DNA of 64,000 bases, from contig KV748240.1 in assembly GCA_001692895.1 (NCBI GenBank), positions 689,239-753,238 on the forward strand, written 5' to 3'. This document shows, piece by piece, positions 49,275 through 60,738 of this stretch. The position numbers and the translations under genes were made by a program. Numbering within the stretch: the first letter of the stretch is position 1; each line of letters starts with the position of its first letter. The stretch is from Cenococcum geophilum 1.58. Its lineage: Eukaryota; Ascomycota; Dothideomycetes; Gloniales; Gloniaceae. The notes under the pieces were generated by a model. That model searched no databases. It had not been told where the DNA came from and was given only the letters and a program-made list of their open reading frames with translations.

Positions 49275-49427
49275 TCAGCCTTGTTGTAAAATGAAGATCC
49301 GACAAGTTATGCCGCGGCCGCATGCGTTCATTGGCCGGTATGACATGCCAAGGTGCTCAGCGTACTTGGCGGGATAGAGAACGGGCAAAGACGCCAACGC
49401 CAAGAGAGACCCCAAGAGGAATTTCAT
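49275..49427 (-). CDS. Candidate small secreted peptide (50 aa)
   Basis: An open frame from an internal ATG at 49427 encodes a textbook signal peptide (M-K-F-L-L-G-S-L-L-A-L-A-S-L-P-V, residues 1-16) followed by a short tail with two Cys (N-A-C-G-R-G-I-T-C-R). The stop is at 49275-49277. It could be a real small secreted protein, the first exon of a longer spliced gene, or chance. No flanking gene supports it, and the region is covered by frames on both strands. Confidence 0.25.
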   Translation of the reverse strand: MKFLLGSLLALASLPVLYPAKYAEHLGMSYRPMNACGRGITCRIFILQQG

Positions 49428-49569
49428 GATCATGTAGGTGGTAACCTCTTGTCCTTGCCTCTCTCGAGGGGAAGGGCCCATCTATATCATGATCCTTTCC
49501 TCTCGTGTCCCTACATTCTCACCTGCTACATCGCCTGCCCATGGTCGTCGATAGATAGCTCTACCCGCC

Positions 49570-50517
49570 ATGCCTGTCGAACCCCAACTTCCGCTGACGG
49601 CCTCCTCACCTGGCATGTGCTACCCCGAACATCATCTCCAGACCCCGAATTCCATCGAGAATCCCTCCAGCCAGATCCTCTCCGAGAAGCCTCCATCCGA
49701 GCAGCATACCTCCCAGCGAGCCACCAGCTCAATCCTGACACGCGACTCGGTGATATCGCGCCCTTTCTCTCCAAAACTGTCTTCTCCGCCAAGCCCGAGC
49801 TCAATTGCTTCTTCCGCTGTCAAACACAATGGCAGGGCCTCAGATATGGAATTGGGAGTGGGACCCGCACCCGTGAAAGTGTCCTATCCTCCACGAGCAC
49901 AATTAGACCCGGAGAAGCAAATCTATCCACACACCCCGATATCCCCAGCTCACGCCTCGATAACGGACCAGGATGTCATAGCCACCCTATACGATCAAAG
50001 GGAGGTACACGACTCTCTACCACACATGCCGAACAAGACGGCCCTGAAGATACTCGTATAGTTCTCCCCTCACATCTGAACAAACTGAAACTTACCTCAT
50101 CTCCAGTTCTACCTCTCCGGCCCCTGTGTCCTCCTCTCCCTCCTCATCACCCTCTGGACGCTACTATCCCTCGCCCTCGTGATGTTCCTCCAGCCCCTCC
50201 GCCTCTGCAGCAAACGGCCGCCCTTCCGCGACCAGCTAGTCTCCTTCCTCGCGCCATCTCTCAGCCTGCAGCTCCACTTCATCCACTCCTCGCACCCGCC
50301 GGCAATTTACAGCGCGCCGCTGCTCCTCCTCATCCACATCCTCTCGCCCATCGCCGCCATAGGCGTGGCCGTGGCGTCGTGGACCGCCGGCTGCTTCTGG
50401 TTCTTCTCCGCCATCCTCGGCGATCCTGCCGGCCAGGACGGGCACAACGACGGCCGCGCCACCGTGCTCGGCGTGCGGAACTGGTGGGAACGATGGCTGT
50501 CGCGGGCGTTGCGGTGA
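49570..50517 (+). CDS. Small fungal membrane protein, unknown function
   Basis: Two exons, 49570-50055 and 50107-50517, give 298 aa across a 51-bp intron (GTATAG..CCAG). Residues 1-150 are Pro/Ser-rich and disordered. The exon junction leads straight into a hydrophobic span (F-Y-L-S-G-P-C-V-L-L-S-L-L-I-T-L-W, about 163-185). Two more spans follow (about 200-220; A-P-L-L-L-L-I-H-I-L-S-P-I-A-A, about 235-265, ending in an aromatic W-F-F). The tail is N-W-W-E-R-W-L-S-R-A. No catalytic motif. It is probably an integral membrane protein with a cytosolic N-terminus. The alternative 414-aa frame across this region reads through the intron in a different frame and has no domain. Confidence 0.7.
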
Positions 50518-51459
50518 TTCTATCCCTCCGCTCCCCTCCCGTCTCCCGGCTTTGGATTCGTATGGGGGTTTCGGGCTCGTGCGAACACGATTCATGATGT
50601 ACTTAGCTTTTTTTTTTTTTTTTTTTAAATATTTGTTTCAGCGGCATAAGGCCTGGTGTTTTTGGTGGGCGGAAAATGGCGGGGTGGCTCTTTAGGTTTC
50701 GGCGTTTTGGTGGGACTGGTGGGCTCAGGGTGCGTAGGCAGTGTGCGTAGGGTTTACGGGTATGAGGACTACAATGTCCTAACATATGGTATACTATTCT
50801 CATGCACTTTTGCGCTCGCTGTGAGTGGTTGGTGCAGTATCGTTCTCTCAGCCGAAGCGTCTGTATGTGCGGTAGAAGAGGATCTCGCGTGCTTGCTGGC
50901 TACGATTTGATTGGGTTTAGCGTGGCATAGCTGGGTGTGAGCAAGACGTTCGGTTTCGTTTATGTCGCGGCTAATCGAGGCTAGCTATGACGGAAATTTT
51001 ATGAACACGGCATATTTAAGAGTATCATCTGCCCCTGTGAACTTATACTAGTAGAGCGAGTCTGCATACACCTTTTGAGCGCATTCATTTGTGCTGATAT
51101 TTCGGCTGACTCAAATCCTTGCTCGATGGAGTCAGAAGCCAAGCTGATATCTCTTCTCTATCTCCGAGAATTTCAAGATTTGGATTTTCAAGACTATTTC
51201 TTCCTAGAGTATATTTGTCCGGGTCTCTAAGCCTCTTTCCATCTAGGGCCTCCAAGCTATGAGTGCCACCAGCAGTAATAGTAACTTTTCAGCTCCCATG
51301 AGCAGGCCCACCCGTATAAACATCTCCATCCCACACTATCTATCCACCATCCACCACTACTCCATTAACCCCTAAGATTCACCGTTCCAGCCGAAACCTC
51401 AAACCCGCACCTAATTCCCGCTCCCCACTCCCATACACCTCGCAACCCAACTTTTCCCT
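50518..51459. other. Intergenic region with a 19-base T run
   Basis: A run of 19 T lies at 50608-50626 just after the membrane-protein gene. The remainder contains no supported gene. Confidence 0.55.
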
Positions 51460-52793
51460 CTACGGCTTCCAAACCGCCTCGCAAATCTTAAACAGCCCAT
51501 GCGGAATCGCATGCGTATCCACATACTCAAACCGCTCATCCGCCGCCCGAAACAGCGCCCGCATCTCCGCCTCCGTATGCTCCTTCGCATTGAGCAAAAT
51601 GTGCATAATCAAATCCAACGCCCTAATCTCGCGCTCCTCCACCAGCGGCACAGTCCCCTGCTCCGGAATCAGCCTATCGCAAACCAGGACCCTCGCCCCG
51701 GGCTTCAGCGCGGGAATCAGCGCGCGCAGAATGCGCACCGCATACCGATCCGACCAGTTATGGATGACGTTCGCGAAGAAGTACGCCTCGGCGCCGTGGA
51801 CCGGCTGCGGCGTGAAGAAGTCGTGCGTCACGAAGCGCACGCGGCCGCGCAGCGCCGCGGGGAGCGCCGCGATGCCGTCGTCGGACGCGTGCGGCAGGTC
51901 CTGCACGACGAAGCTGAGCCCCGCGTGCTCGGCCGCGAGCCAGACGCTGATGTGGCCGTTGCCGCCGCCGACGTCGACGACGGTGCTGCCAGGTGCGAGG
52001 GCCGCCCACGGGTACGCCTTCGCGATCAGCGCGATGGAGCGCGCCCCCGCGCGCGTGATGTTGGTCATGGCGCCGGCGAACTGCCGCAGCCGATCCGGGT
52101 GCTGCTGCAGGTGCAGGTACATGGGCTTGTCAGTGTTGTGGGCGAGGCTGTAAGGCGCGTGGAAGGGCTCCGGGGACCCGGGCCACTTTTCGAGCGCTTC
52201 GTTAACTTTTAGCGTTGCGGGCTTGTGCTCCATGCTGACGGCGCCGATGAAGTCGAAGGCGCTGGTGTCGGCGACGAGAAGGCGTGAGTCGGCGGTGTGG
52301 GCGATGTAGCCGGGGGTTGGCTCGTAGAACATGTGGAAGGTTATTGCCATGCGGAGTAGGCTGGTTAGGCGGTCTATGTCGATTTGGCATTGGTCGGCGA
52401 GGTCGGCGTAGGAGATGCTGCTGTTGAGCGGGACGCGGTGCGGGATGCGGAAGTGGTGAATGGCGTAGAGGGCGACTTCGTCGAGGTACTGGGAAGGGGG
52501 GATATCAGTGTTGGCTTGGAGGTGAGAGTTTTTTGGGTTGTAGAGGGACAAACCTGGTAGGATGCTATCCTCATGACTCTGCCATATGGACCGTCTGAGC
52601 CTCGTACAAGCGCGGTGAACATTTCGCTTGTGTCGATGAGGGATAGTCGTGTCTTCTCATACTCGATTGGTAGGTTGGCTAGGGTATCTTCTTGGAAGGT
52701 CGGAGGTGCTGGAATGACCTTCTCAAGCTCACGAGCTTGTTCGACGAGCTTTTCTGCGAGCTCGACCAGTGTCGGAGTCTTTTGAGTTGCCAT
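51460..52793 (-). CDS. S-adenosylmethionine-dependent O-methyltransferase (plant/fungal COMT type)
   Basis: Two exons, 52793-52554 and 52488-51460, give 422 aa over a 65-bp intron (GTTTGT..CCCAG). The join gives a continuous dimerisation-type helix (I-A-S-Y-Q-Y-L-D-E-V-A-L-Y-A-I). Glycine-rich SAM motif V-D-V-G-G-G-N-G-H is at 251-259. F-F-A-N-V-I-H-N-W-S-D at 317-327 carries the expected catalytic His323, with D-R at 351-352 and E365-E366 downstream. Length and layout match fungal O-methyltransferases that methylate phenolic or polyketide hydroxyls. No polyketide synthase, NRPS or other cluster gene lies within this window, so a pathway cannot be named. Very high GC in third positions. It is cytosolic, with no signal peptide. 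Confidence 0.9.
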
Positions 52794-53680
52794 ATTGGAA
52801 GTGTTGTTGGAGCTCCTTTTGGATGTTGAAGTGGTGTCGAAAGCTTCTCAAAGGTTAAGTGAGGAGACTGGTTCGAAGGTGTGAGGTACCTTAGAATTAA
52901 GGCAGGAGCGTTCCAAAGCACAAGAGAGGACGAAGCGGAAATATTTAAGATGAGGGCCAAGGTAAAGAAAGAGGGGATACATGGGTAAGATGAACGGAGG
53001 CCGTTGGCGTGAGCGCCTCAGCGAACTATCACCGTACCTGTCCTGATGAGGTAGCTAATGCATGAAAACCCCGATAATTATGCTCGGCAGTAGCCTCTCA
53101 AATGCCGGAAAGTCCAGATGAGGCTTAAAAGCTGGAGAGTTTGACCGGTGTACAGCCAACCAGTTGACTACGATACTAGAATCAATTAGTCACAGCTCGT
53201 GATCAATGTGCCAACGACATCCCAACAGTAGTCTAAAGGGCGTGGATATCATTTCTATGCCTGAAAGAGAAGATTTCGCCAGTCAATAGAATTAGATTCT
53301 TGTGATATAGAAGAAAATGAGGTGCTCCAAGCAGTACACACTCTAGAGTCAGCCCCTGCAGACAGCATACAGGACCCAAAAGTTCTGGCAATCATCCCCA
53401 ACTCGCTCGGAATGGGAACAAGGGTTTTCATGTGGGGATCTGTAGAAGCACGATAGCATGAGTCGAGTACTTGGTCGTGATTGGAGTCTTCAACCATCAA
53501 GGGTTGACGTTTTGATCAACCCCACCATGCCCCGCCCTGACCCCTGTCAAACGTTCTGCGTTCCTCAGTCGTCTCATTGAGTACCAACACAGCTTCCACA
53601 TAGCTTCCGCACAGCCCTCACAGCCCTCACAGCTCTCACAGCTCTCACATACATTTTCACATCTCGCACCTCTCTTCGCC
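52794..53680. other. Intergenic region between two divergent genes (O-methyltransferase and UreG)
   Basis: 887 bp between start codons. The last 75 bp contain four 10-bp units CACAGCCCTC/CACAGCTCTC (about 53606-53647) just upstream of the UreG start, probably in its 5' UTR. No gene seen. Confidence 0.55.
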
Positions 53681-54734
53681 ATGGCATCGCACACCCACTC
53701 CCACGACGGCGGCCCTTCCCACTCTCACGATGGCGCAGCAGCGGACCACGGCCACACGCACGAGATCCTCGACGGGCCGGGCTCATTCCTCGGGCGCGAG
53801 ATGCCCATAATCGAGGGCCGGGACTGGGACGAGCGGGCATTCACCATCGGAATCGGTGGGTAGGTCCCCTCGCCCCCTCCCACCTAACCATCCCACTCTT
53901 CCTCCCACCCTCCTCCACCAAGCAGACCACCCACAGAGCTCTCAGACATGGGCGCTAACACAACAGGACCGCCGCAGCCCCGTCGGCTCCGGCAAAACCG
54001 CCCTGATGCTAGCCCTCTGCCTCGCGCTGCGCACGCGCTTCTCCATCGCCTGCGTCACCAACGACATCTTCACGCGCGAGGACAGCGACTTCCTGATCCG
54101 CAACTCCGCGCTGCCAGCGCCCCGCATCCGCGCCATCGAGACCGGCGGCTGCCCGCACGCCGCCGTGCGCGAGGACATCTCGACGAATCTGGCCGCGCTC
54201 GAGGACCTGCACCGCGCCTTCGATGCCGACCTGCTGCTCATCGAGAGCGGGGGTGACAATCTGGCGGCGAATTATAGCAGGGAGTTGGCGGATTTTATCG
54301 TCTATGTCATTGATGTTAGTGGTGGGGATAAGATTCCGAGGAAGGGCGGGCCTGGGATCACGCAGAGTGATTTGCTGGTGGTTAATAAGACGGATTTGGC
54401 GGAGGCGGTTGGGGCGGATCTAGGGGTCATGGAAAGGGACGCTAGGAAGATGAGGTGAGTTGTCTTGTTTTTGCTCGGGCGGTTAGACTTTCGCGGATTT
54501 GGGAGTGGTTTTGGCCTTGGGATGTTGCGGTTCAGGGGTGCTGGAGGGCTTCAGGAACTTCTTGTGATGAGATTGATGCTAATGGTGTGCAGGGAGGGCG
54601 GGCCGACCATCTTTGCGCAGGTAAAGCACGGGAAGAATGTCGAGCATATCGTGAACCTAATACTGAGCGCGTGGAAAGGGAGTGGAGCGACGCAAGCGAC
54701 GAAAAAGGAATATCAGCCCGTGGTGGCGGAGTGA
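53681..54734 (+). CDS. ureG: Urease accessory protein UreG (GTPase for nickel insertion)
   Basis: UreG is a SIMIBI-class GTPase that, with UreD/UreF, drives Ni2+ delivery to apo-urease in the cytosol. Three exons, 53681-53859, 53978-54454 and 54593-54734, give 265 aa, with introns of 118 and 138 bp. The first intron splits the P-loop, and splicing restores G-P-V-G-S-G-K-T at 60-67. The N-terminus is His-rich (H-T-H-S-H-D and H-S-H-D and H-G-H-T-H, residues 4-27), the expected nickel-storage tail. Further motifs are [33 protein letters not shown] and the guanine-specificity N-K-T-D-L. C-terminus G-P-T-I-F-A-Q-V-K matches the family. No other urease gene lies in the window. Confidence 0.97.
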
Positions 54735-55090
54735 ACATTATCATCTTCAAAGACCATTTCGCGTGTAAATTGTACCAAGAACTTTGAGGGATTGCAGAAT
54801 GCATGAGAGCCACATTTGTATTGCTACACCTAGTTCTGGTCCTAAACGCCAGTGTATCTCCAAAGCTGGGCGGTTGCCCCAGGGTAGCAATCCGCCAGAA
54901 GCCATGTCAATATATATACAAGAAGAAGACACGCTTCAGTACAATACCCAAATGCAGTCGTAAAGTCGTTTCATGGCTTCGTTATAGCAAGAAAGCCAAA
55001 ACTTCACTGTCGTGTACGGAGTCCTCGGAGGACCTCTACGCTGATATCGTTTCATGATTGATACGAAAAATTACAAACAGGCTGATGCAG
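54735..55090. other. Convergent 3' flanks of ureG and the coiled-coil gene
   Basis: 356 bp with no gene recognised. Both neighbouring genes end toward it. Confidence 0.55.
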
Positions 55091-56488
55091 CTAGTCTTCA
55101 TCATCATCTTGAAACAGGTCATAGTAATCGATAATCCCAACAGCGCTAGCTAGGACATTCCAGAAATTTGATTTGTCTGAGGGTTTCTGGACGTCTTCGT
55201 CTGGCATAGTGGAGTTTGCTGTATTTATATCTGAAGCTGTGAAAGAAGCCTCGCCTCCTTCCACTTCTCTAGGTCCATCGCGGGAGTAGGGTCGGGAGGA
55301 TGGCCGGGAGAGACGTTCCAGGACAGGAGCAGGGATGCTCAAATGCCCGTGAGGGGGCATTGGTGGACGAGCGTTTCCGTTTTCGATCTGCTGCGGCAAT
55401 ATCCGCAGTTCCTCCGGAAGAGTCTTGCGAAATTCCTCTGGGGGCCTCTCTTTTTTATGCATTTCCATACGCTCAGTGAAGCGCTTCTCGACATCTCGCC
55501 AGTCGAGCTCCAGGCGCTCAATGGCATTCACGAAAGAGAAATCGGGGTCTTGGTCCTCGCGAGGTATGGCGTAGGCTTCGATAGCTTGAAGTTGGATCTT
55601 GAGGAAGAGGAGCTCTGAGTAGTCGAGGTGGAGATCCAAGATTAGCTTGTCATTGGCGTTGCGTAGCGCGATATTTTCATCGTCTGCAACATCAAGTTTT
55701 TCGAGCATTAGGAAATTGAGATACTACAAAAGACATTAGCTGATTAGTTCTAGTGGGTGAGGATCGGGATAACGTACCTTGATCTCCTCAAATCGTAATC
55801 GCAGCTCCATGATAGCTGCATTAATCCGAATAATGACGTCCTCCGAGGTTGTAGGAGGCTTCATGCCGGATTCTTTGAGCAGTGTTGAGATGGCATTATT
55901 CTCTCCCTTGTAGGAGGCGACGATTGCAGAAGCTTGGTCGTTCTCCCCAGCTTCAATTTCGCCAAGTCCGGTTTCTTCTTCCCAAGGGACCCCATGCTCT
56001 CTATCCTGCTCAAGGCCTTCTGTAACAGAATCAACCCGTTCGTTTCTCTCTCCGCTGCTGAGCGATGCTCTCCTGAGGATCTCCACAACATCATCTGGAA
56101 GTCCCAAGCCTCCTCCCCCATGTATTAGCTGTGAGCTCTCAACTTCATCATCGCCATCCATGAACAGTCCCGAGTCCTCTAGCTCCGGCGGCTGACGAGT
56201 CTGGCTTTCTGGAGCAGCAAATACCTCCTCAACTCCGTCTAGACGCTCGTTTATCCACCTGAACTTCTGGGCGCTTGGATCTTTCCTCAATATCTGTTGG
56301 CCGATAGCAGCAAGGCGGGTCAGCAATGCCTTCTGAGCTGGCGAAGGTGAAGGGTCGGGCGAGAGAGAAGTATCGGTATAGTAGTCCGAAAAGGGTGAAT
56401 CAAAGAGTATGCGACGTGGTGAGAGGGACCGGAGAGGTGGAGTCTCCGGGTCCTTCACCTTCATCGAGGGTACAGTATCCGCATCCAT
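55091..56488 (-). CDS. Uncharacterised coiled-coil protein with acidic C-terminus
   Basis: Two exons, 56488-55778 and 55723-55091, give 447 aa over a 54-bp intron (GTACGT..TTGTAG). The junction gives a continuous helix (R-F-E-E-I-K-Y-L-N-F-L-M-L-E-K-L). Residues 1-60 are Ser/Pro/Asp-rich; about 60-110 is helical with W-I-N-E-R-L; about 225-340 is a heptad-like coiled coil of Leu/Glu/Arg. The C-terminus reads D-Y-Y-D-L-F-Q-D-D-D-E-D. No enzymatic motif, membrane span or signal peptide. I do not recognise the family; structural or kinetochore/spindle-type coiled-coil roles are only guesses. I chose the Met at 56488 (M-D-A-D-T) rather than the upstream one at 56635, because the upstream 49 residues look like untranslated DNA. 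Confidence 0.7.
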
Positions 56489-56891
56489 TATCGCAAGCTT
56501 GTAGTGAGAAGAGGAGAGATGATGTGGAAAGTAAGTGGCAGCGACAGTTGTGCGCGCATCTTTTGAGAGGAGAAAAGGCAGGGCGGAGACGAATGTCGTC
56601 GTGGTACTGTGTTGTTGGAGGGTGGCGTTGTTCAACTGTTCATTGGGCGGTCAAGGCAGCTGTTGTGCCGCGCAAAGGAGGCCGGTGACTGACGCCCCTA
56701 GCGGGTTTTCGAAGTTCGAACTGCCCCGCGATGCCGGAGAGACCCTAGCCGATGCGCCGAAAGGATATAATTATTGAAAGCTGTGAAGAGAAATACTATA
56801 CGAGTGGTGACTGCTGCTGTCTTGTTCTCTACACAATAAATCTACAGAAGTTCTCTCCAAACTTTGTATTAGCCAATTGGACACGCCCACG
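56489..56891. promoter_or_regulatory. Bidirectional promoter region, coiled-coil gene / TRP2
   Basis: 403 bp separate the two divergent start codons. No specific regulatory site was identified (no clear TGACTC general-control element seen). Confidence 0.45.
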
Positions 56892-58804
56892 ATGGTGTCG
56901 CAAGTGAGCACTGATCTCGTTTCAACCCATACAAAACAGCTTCAAACACTGACCGCATGACCTAGCTAGGCGTACAGCCGTCACTTGACACCGTGCAAGA
57001 AGTCCTTGCGACCGCTATCAAGTCACCAAACCCTCCAAACCTCGTTCCTATCTTCTCCTCGATATCTGCAGAGTTCTTGACGCCTTCGTCTATCTACCTT
57101 AAAGTATCCGCCAAGTCAGTGGGTCATTCGGACTAGACAAGAAGAATTGATGTTGAAGGGTATATAGTTCAAAGTCAAGGCTTTCATTCTTATTCGAGAG
57201 TGCAGCAACTACAGAGACCATAGGAAGATATAGTTTTGTCGGTACAGGTTCGTCGGCCGGAAATACTTGTGGTTGAACTGATAGTAACGCTTCCATCCAG
57301 ACCCGCGTAAAGTTCTCAAGACAGGACCTGGCCATGGCGAAGAGACAGATCCCCTGCCGATATTGGAGAAGGAGCTTGCGAAGAGCAGAGTCGCAATAAT
57401 CTCATCTATCCAACTTCCGCCGCTGACTGGAGGGGCCATTGGATATGTTGGTTATGACTGCGTGAAGTACTTCGAGCCAAAGACTAAGCGAGACGATATG
57501 AAGGATGTTCTCAAAGTTCCTGAGAGCTTCTTTATGCTTTTCGATACTATGATCGCTTTCGACCACTTCTTCCAGGTTGTCAAGGTCATCACATACTTGA
57601 GGGTACCGGAGAACTTGGAAGACTTGGGCAAGGCATATGAGGAAGCGAAAGTAGATCTTCAGAGGATGGTAAACATTCTGAAGAGTAAAGACATTCCCAT
57701 GCCTGAGCAGGGACCCATCCAGTTGAACCAGGAATATACATCGAATATTGGTCAATCCGGGTATGAAGGTCACGTCAGGCGACTTAAGGAACATATCACG
57801 AAAGGCGACGTGATTCAAACTGTTCCTTCGCAACGATTTTCTAGGCCAACGTCATTGCACCCATTTAACATCTACCGTCATTTACGAAATGTCAACCCGT
57901 CGCCATATTTGTTTTTCCTGGACTGCGTGGACTTCCAAATTGTGGGAGCGAGCCCGGAGTTATTAGTAAAAGAGGAAATGGGTCGGATAATTACACACCC
58001 AATAGCGGGGACGGTGAAGAGGGGTAAGACTCTCCGAGAGGACGAGGCTCTAGCGGACGAACTACGAAACTCGATCAAGGACAGAGCAGAGCATGTAAGT
58101 TCAAATTAAGCATTTTGCAGGTGCAGCTTACAGTAGTATCAAAGGTTATGCTGGTTGATCTGGCAAGAAATGACGTAAACCGGGTTTGTGATCCTTTGTC
58201 GACACGCGTTGATCGATTGATGGTGGTGCAGAAGGTAAGACATTTGCATCACCAACCCCATTATGCTCGAGACAGCTAGCTAACATCCGCGTTGTTTTCG
58301 CACGTGCAACACTTGGTCTCAGAGGTCTCAGGTGTTCTGCGACCAGGCAAGTCCCGATTCGACGCCTTTAGGTCCATTTTTCCCGCAGGGACCGTAAGCG
58401 GGGCGCCGAAAGTACGAGCGATGGAGCTTATTGCCGAATTGGAGCGCGAAAAGAGAGGTGTTTATGCAGGTGCGGTGGGTTACTTCGGATACGGCAGTGT
58501 TGAAGGGGAAAAGGAAGTAGAGGGCGCTATGGACGTGAGTGGATCGCTCGGTGCCCCGGTAATTGGCCGCTAACGAAAGACTTTTCTAGACGTGCATTGC
58601 ACTGAGAACGATGTTGGTCAAAGATGGGGTCGCGTATCTCCAAGCGGGGGGGGGCATCGTGTTTGATTCGGATCCGTACGATGAGTGGATGGAGACGATA
58701 AACAAGCTAGGTGGGTATTTTTCATTTCCCACGTTTCCGGCCGATTGTTTGCAGGCGGGCAAAGTGCTGAAGAGAAGCTCCAGGCGCAAATATGCAGTGC
58801 ATAA
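56892..58804 (+). CDS. TRP2: Anthranilate synthase component I (TrpE/Trp2)
   Basis: It converts chorismate to anthranilate, the first step of tryptophan synthesis, using ammonia or glutamine from component II. Eight exons fit one frame: 56892-56903, 56966-57114, 57168-57247, 57301-58094, 58145-58234, about 58280-58534, 58590-58710 and 58755-58804, for about 511-516 aa. The first exon is only M-V-S-Q. N-terminal domain: S-F-L-F-E-S-A and [10 protein letters not shown]. Chorismate-binding domain: [65 protein letters not shown] and [11 protein letters not shown]. All key chorismate-site residues appear present. Two points are odd: the fifth intron lacks an AG at the position conserved in the family (see finding), and the last exon is short and poorly conserved. 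Confidence 0.93.
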
Positions 58805-59816
58805 CGTCGGCAGAGCAGAAACACTTTGTTGACGGTGAGGGCGATGAGGCTGCCAAGCACACCAACGGAGCGATCGCCGGCAGTCCATTGGACGCTGCCC
58901 AGCGGGAAAGTGGTGAGAGCAATAATGCACCACCAAAGCCGCAAATCTCAACCGCTGCCGGGTAGCTCATGCGCCACAAGATCGTCCACGTCGACAAGGC
59001 GTCGACTAGAAATTGGGGTCGGCGGAGGCGCTTTAGAAAATTCACGATAGTTTTGGCCTCATTTCCTTTCAGCTTCCGAGCACTCAAGCGCAGGCACTAG
59101 AAAGGGAGTTAATTTCTGAGGGGTTGTGTGGCGAGACTCGTGGAAGAGGTTGCACAGCTGTGGCAGTGGAGATTCGTATGTAATTAAGTGGCTGGGGCCT
59201 TAGAGGGGCGCGAAAAGCGACGGTGTGCACGATTGCGCGCTGACAGCTCATTTTGGCCCAGGCTGCATAGTGACTTTCGGGAGGGGCCATGGCCTCTGTC
59301 CAGATCCCGGCGGGGCCTTCGGTTTCTTGTGCCACAATCACATTGGTCACTCTGGCCGCAGGACCAATTGGCGGCCGCGGGAGCTGCAGGGAGTGCCTGA
59401 TGTGCCTTGGCTCTTTGCGTTTTTCGGGCCAAGCGCAGTTGCTGTTTGGTGCATTTTGAATGGTCCATGCTGGTATCTGGTGTGTTTGGTGGAGACTAGT
59501 GGCGATCTTGCACCGAGCTCTGACGACGACGATGCAGTAGTAGTGAGAGAGCTTGCTGCTTGCTGCTTGCTCTGCTTGCCTGGCCTCGAGAAAACTTGGC
59601 AGCGGCCGCCATCATTCACCTCGCAACCAAGCTATCGAATTTGCTCGACCCGATTTAAATTGCTTCCTGCTCCCTTCTCCTGCACCTCGCTCAAAATAAC
59701 ATCACCTTCAGCATCACATCCAGCTTGCTTATTTTGCTTGCCTACCTATTGCAATTGCATCCTACTCTTCTTCTATACTTCAGCCTCAGCACCATCAACC
59801 ACCTCACAATCTCAAA
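58805..59816. other. Intergenic region, 5' flank of the CFEM gene
   Basis: 1 kb, GC-rich to pyrimidine-rich. Open frames on both strands lack domains. The last 200 bp is CT-rich, typical of a fungal promoter and 5' UTR of a well-expressed gene. Confidence 0.5.
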
Positions 59817-60738
59817 ATGAAGACTTCAATTGCTCTCCTCGCTGTCGGTGCGAGCTTCGCCTTTGCCCAGAGCATCAGTGACCTGCCTCCATGCGGAGTA
59901 AGTTTACACTCGCTTTTATACGCCCTCTTTGCATAACTTTAAGCTCGATTAATTCCTATCTTTATCTCCAATTGCTTGTCACCACACGCAACCCCAAGCT
60001 AACAGCTATCTCCTACAGCAAACATGCATAAACAGCATGCAGCAAATCGCTATTTCTGAGTTCGGCTGCGCTGCAGGTGATGTCAAATGTTATTGCACAG
60101 ATTCGAATTTCGGTTATGGCATTCGTGACTGCTCAAACGAGTCATGCTCTTCCTCTGACGCCGCCAAAACCATCTCTTTCGGCGCGGACTATTGCGCAGG
60201 TTAGTGAATTGCTCCACTTCCATGAGTGCTCTCGCGCGTCGCCAGCCACTTACTAAAATGTCTTACAGCTGCTCTCGCTTCTGCTTCTGCCTCTGGCTCC
60301 GGCTCTGCCTCGAGTGTCCTGTCCTCCGCCTTGGCTACGGCTACGGCCACGGATACCGGTGCTTCAGCCAGCGGTGCCTCAGCTACTGGTAGCGGTGCTC
60401 AAAGCACTGCCATCACTATTCCTCTCGTTGCAACTGTCTCTGCTAACGGCACCACCTACGCCACCATTACCGGCTTCTCAACTGTGTATAGCTCACTCTC
60501 TGGCGCTGTCACCTCCGCTGCTTCATCTGCCGCATCAAGTATCAGCTCTGCTGAAGCTTCCGCTAGCTCTGTCACTGCCAGTCTTGCCAGCTCTGCCGCA
60601 TCCGTCGCCAGCTCGGCTGAATCTGCCGCTAGCGCCGCCACCGCTTCTGGCTCTGCTACTGCGACCGGTGGTGCTGCCATGATGACCGCCGCTCCCATCC
60701 TTGGTGCTGTTGGCATGGCTGCTCTTCTCTTGATCTAA
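59817..60738 (+). CDS. CFEM-domain, GPI-anchored secreted protein
   Basis: Three exons, 59817-59897, 60019-60199 and 60269-60738, give 243 aa, with introns of 121 and 69 bp. Signal peptide at residues 1-17 (M-K-T-S-I-A-L-L-A-V-G-A-S-F-A-F-A). The CFEM domain at 20-90 has all eight Cys (26, 30, 44, 51, 53, 65, 70 and 86) and the Asp just before the C-x-C (D48), where CFEM haem ligands sit. A long Ser/Ala/Thr-rich stalk (about 90-220), likely O-glycosylated, precedes a hydrophobic tail (P-I-L-G-A-V-G-M-A-A-L-L-L-I) typical of a GPI signal. CFEM proteins are fungal cell-wall or membrane proteins; some capture haem iron, others act in host interaction. Which role applies here is not determined. 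Confidence 0.95.

Noticed and set aside
49353-50597. 414-aa frame overlapping the small membrane protein
   Set aside because: A low-complexity Pro/Arg/His frame caused by GC-rich DNA; the two-exon model in another frame gives clean membrane spans.
51499-52212. 237-aa and 187-aa plus-strand frames
   Set aside because: Antisense shadows of the high-GC O-methyltransferase exon.
51460-52793. O-methyltransferase as part of a secondary-metabolite cluster
   Set aside because: No backbone synthase, P450, transporter or pathway regulator nearby; neighbours are housekeeping genes.
59225-59881. 218-aa frame before the CFEM gene
   Set aside because: It has no domain and ends inside the CFEM signal-peptide exon in another frame; promoter/5' UTR DNA.
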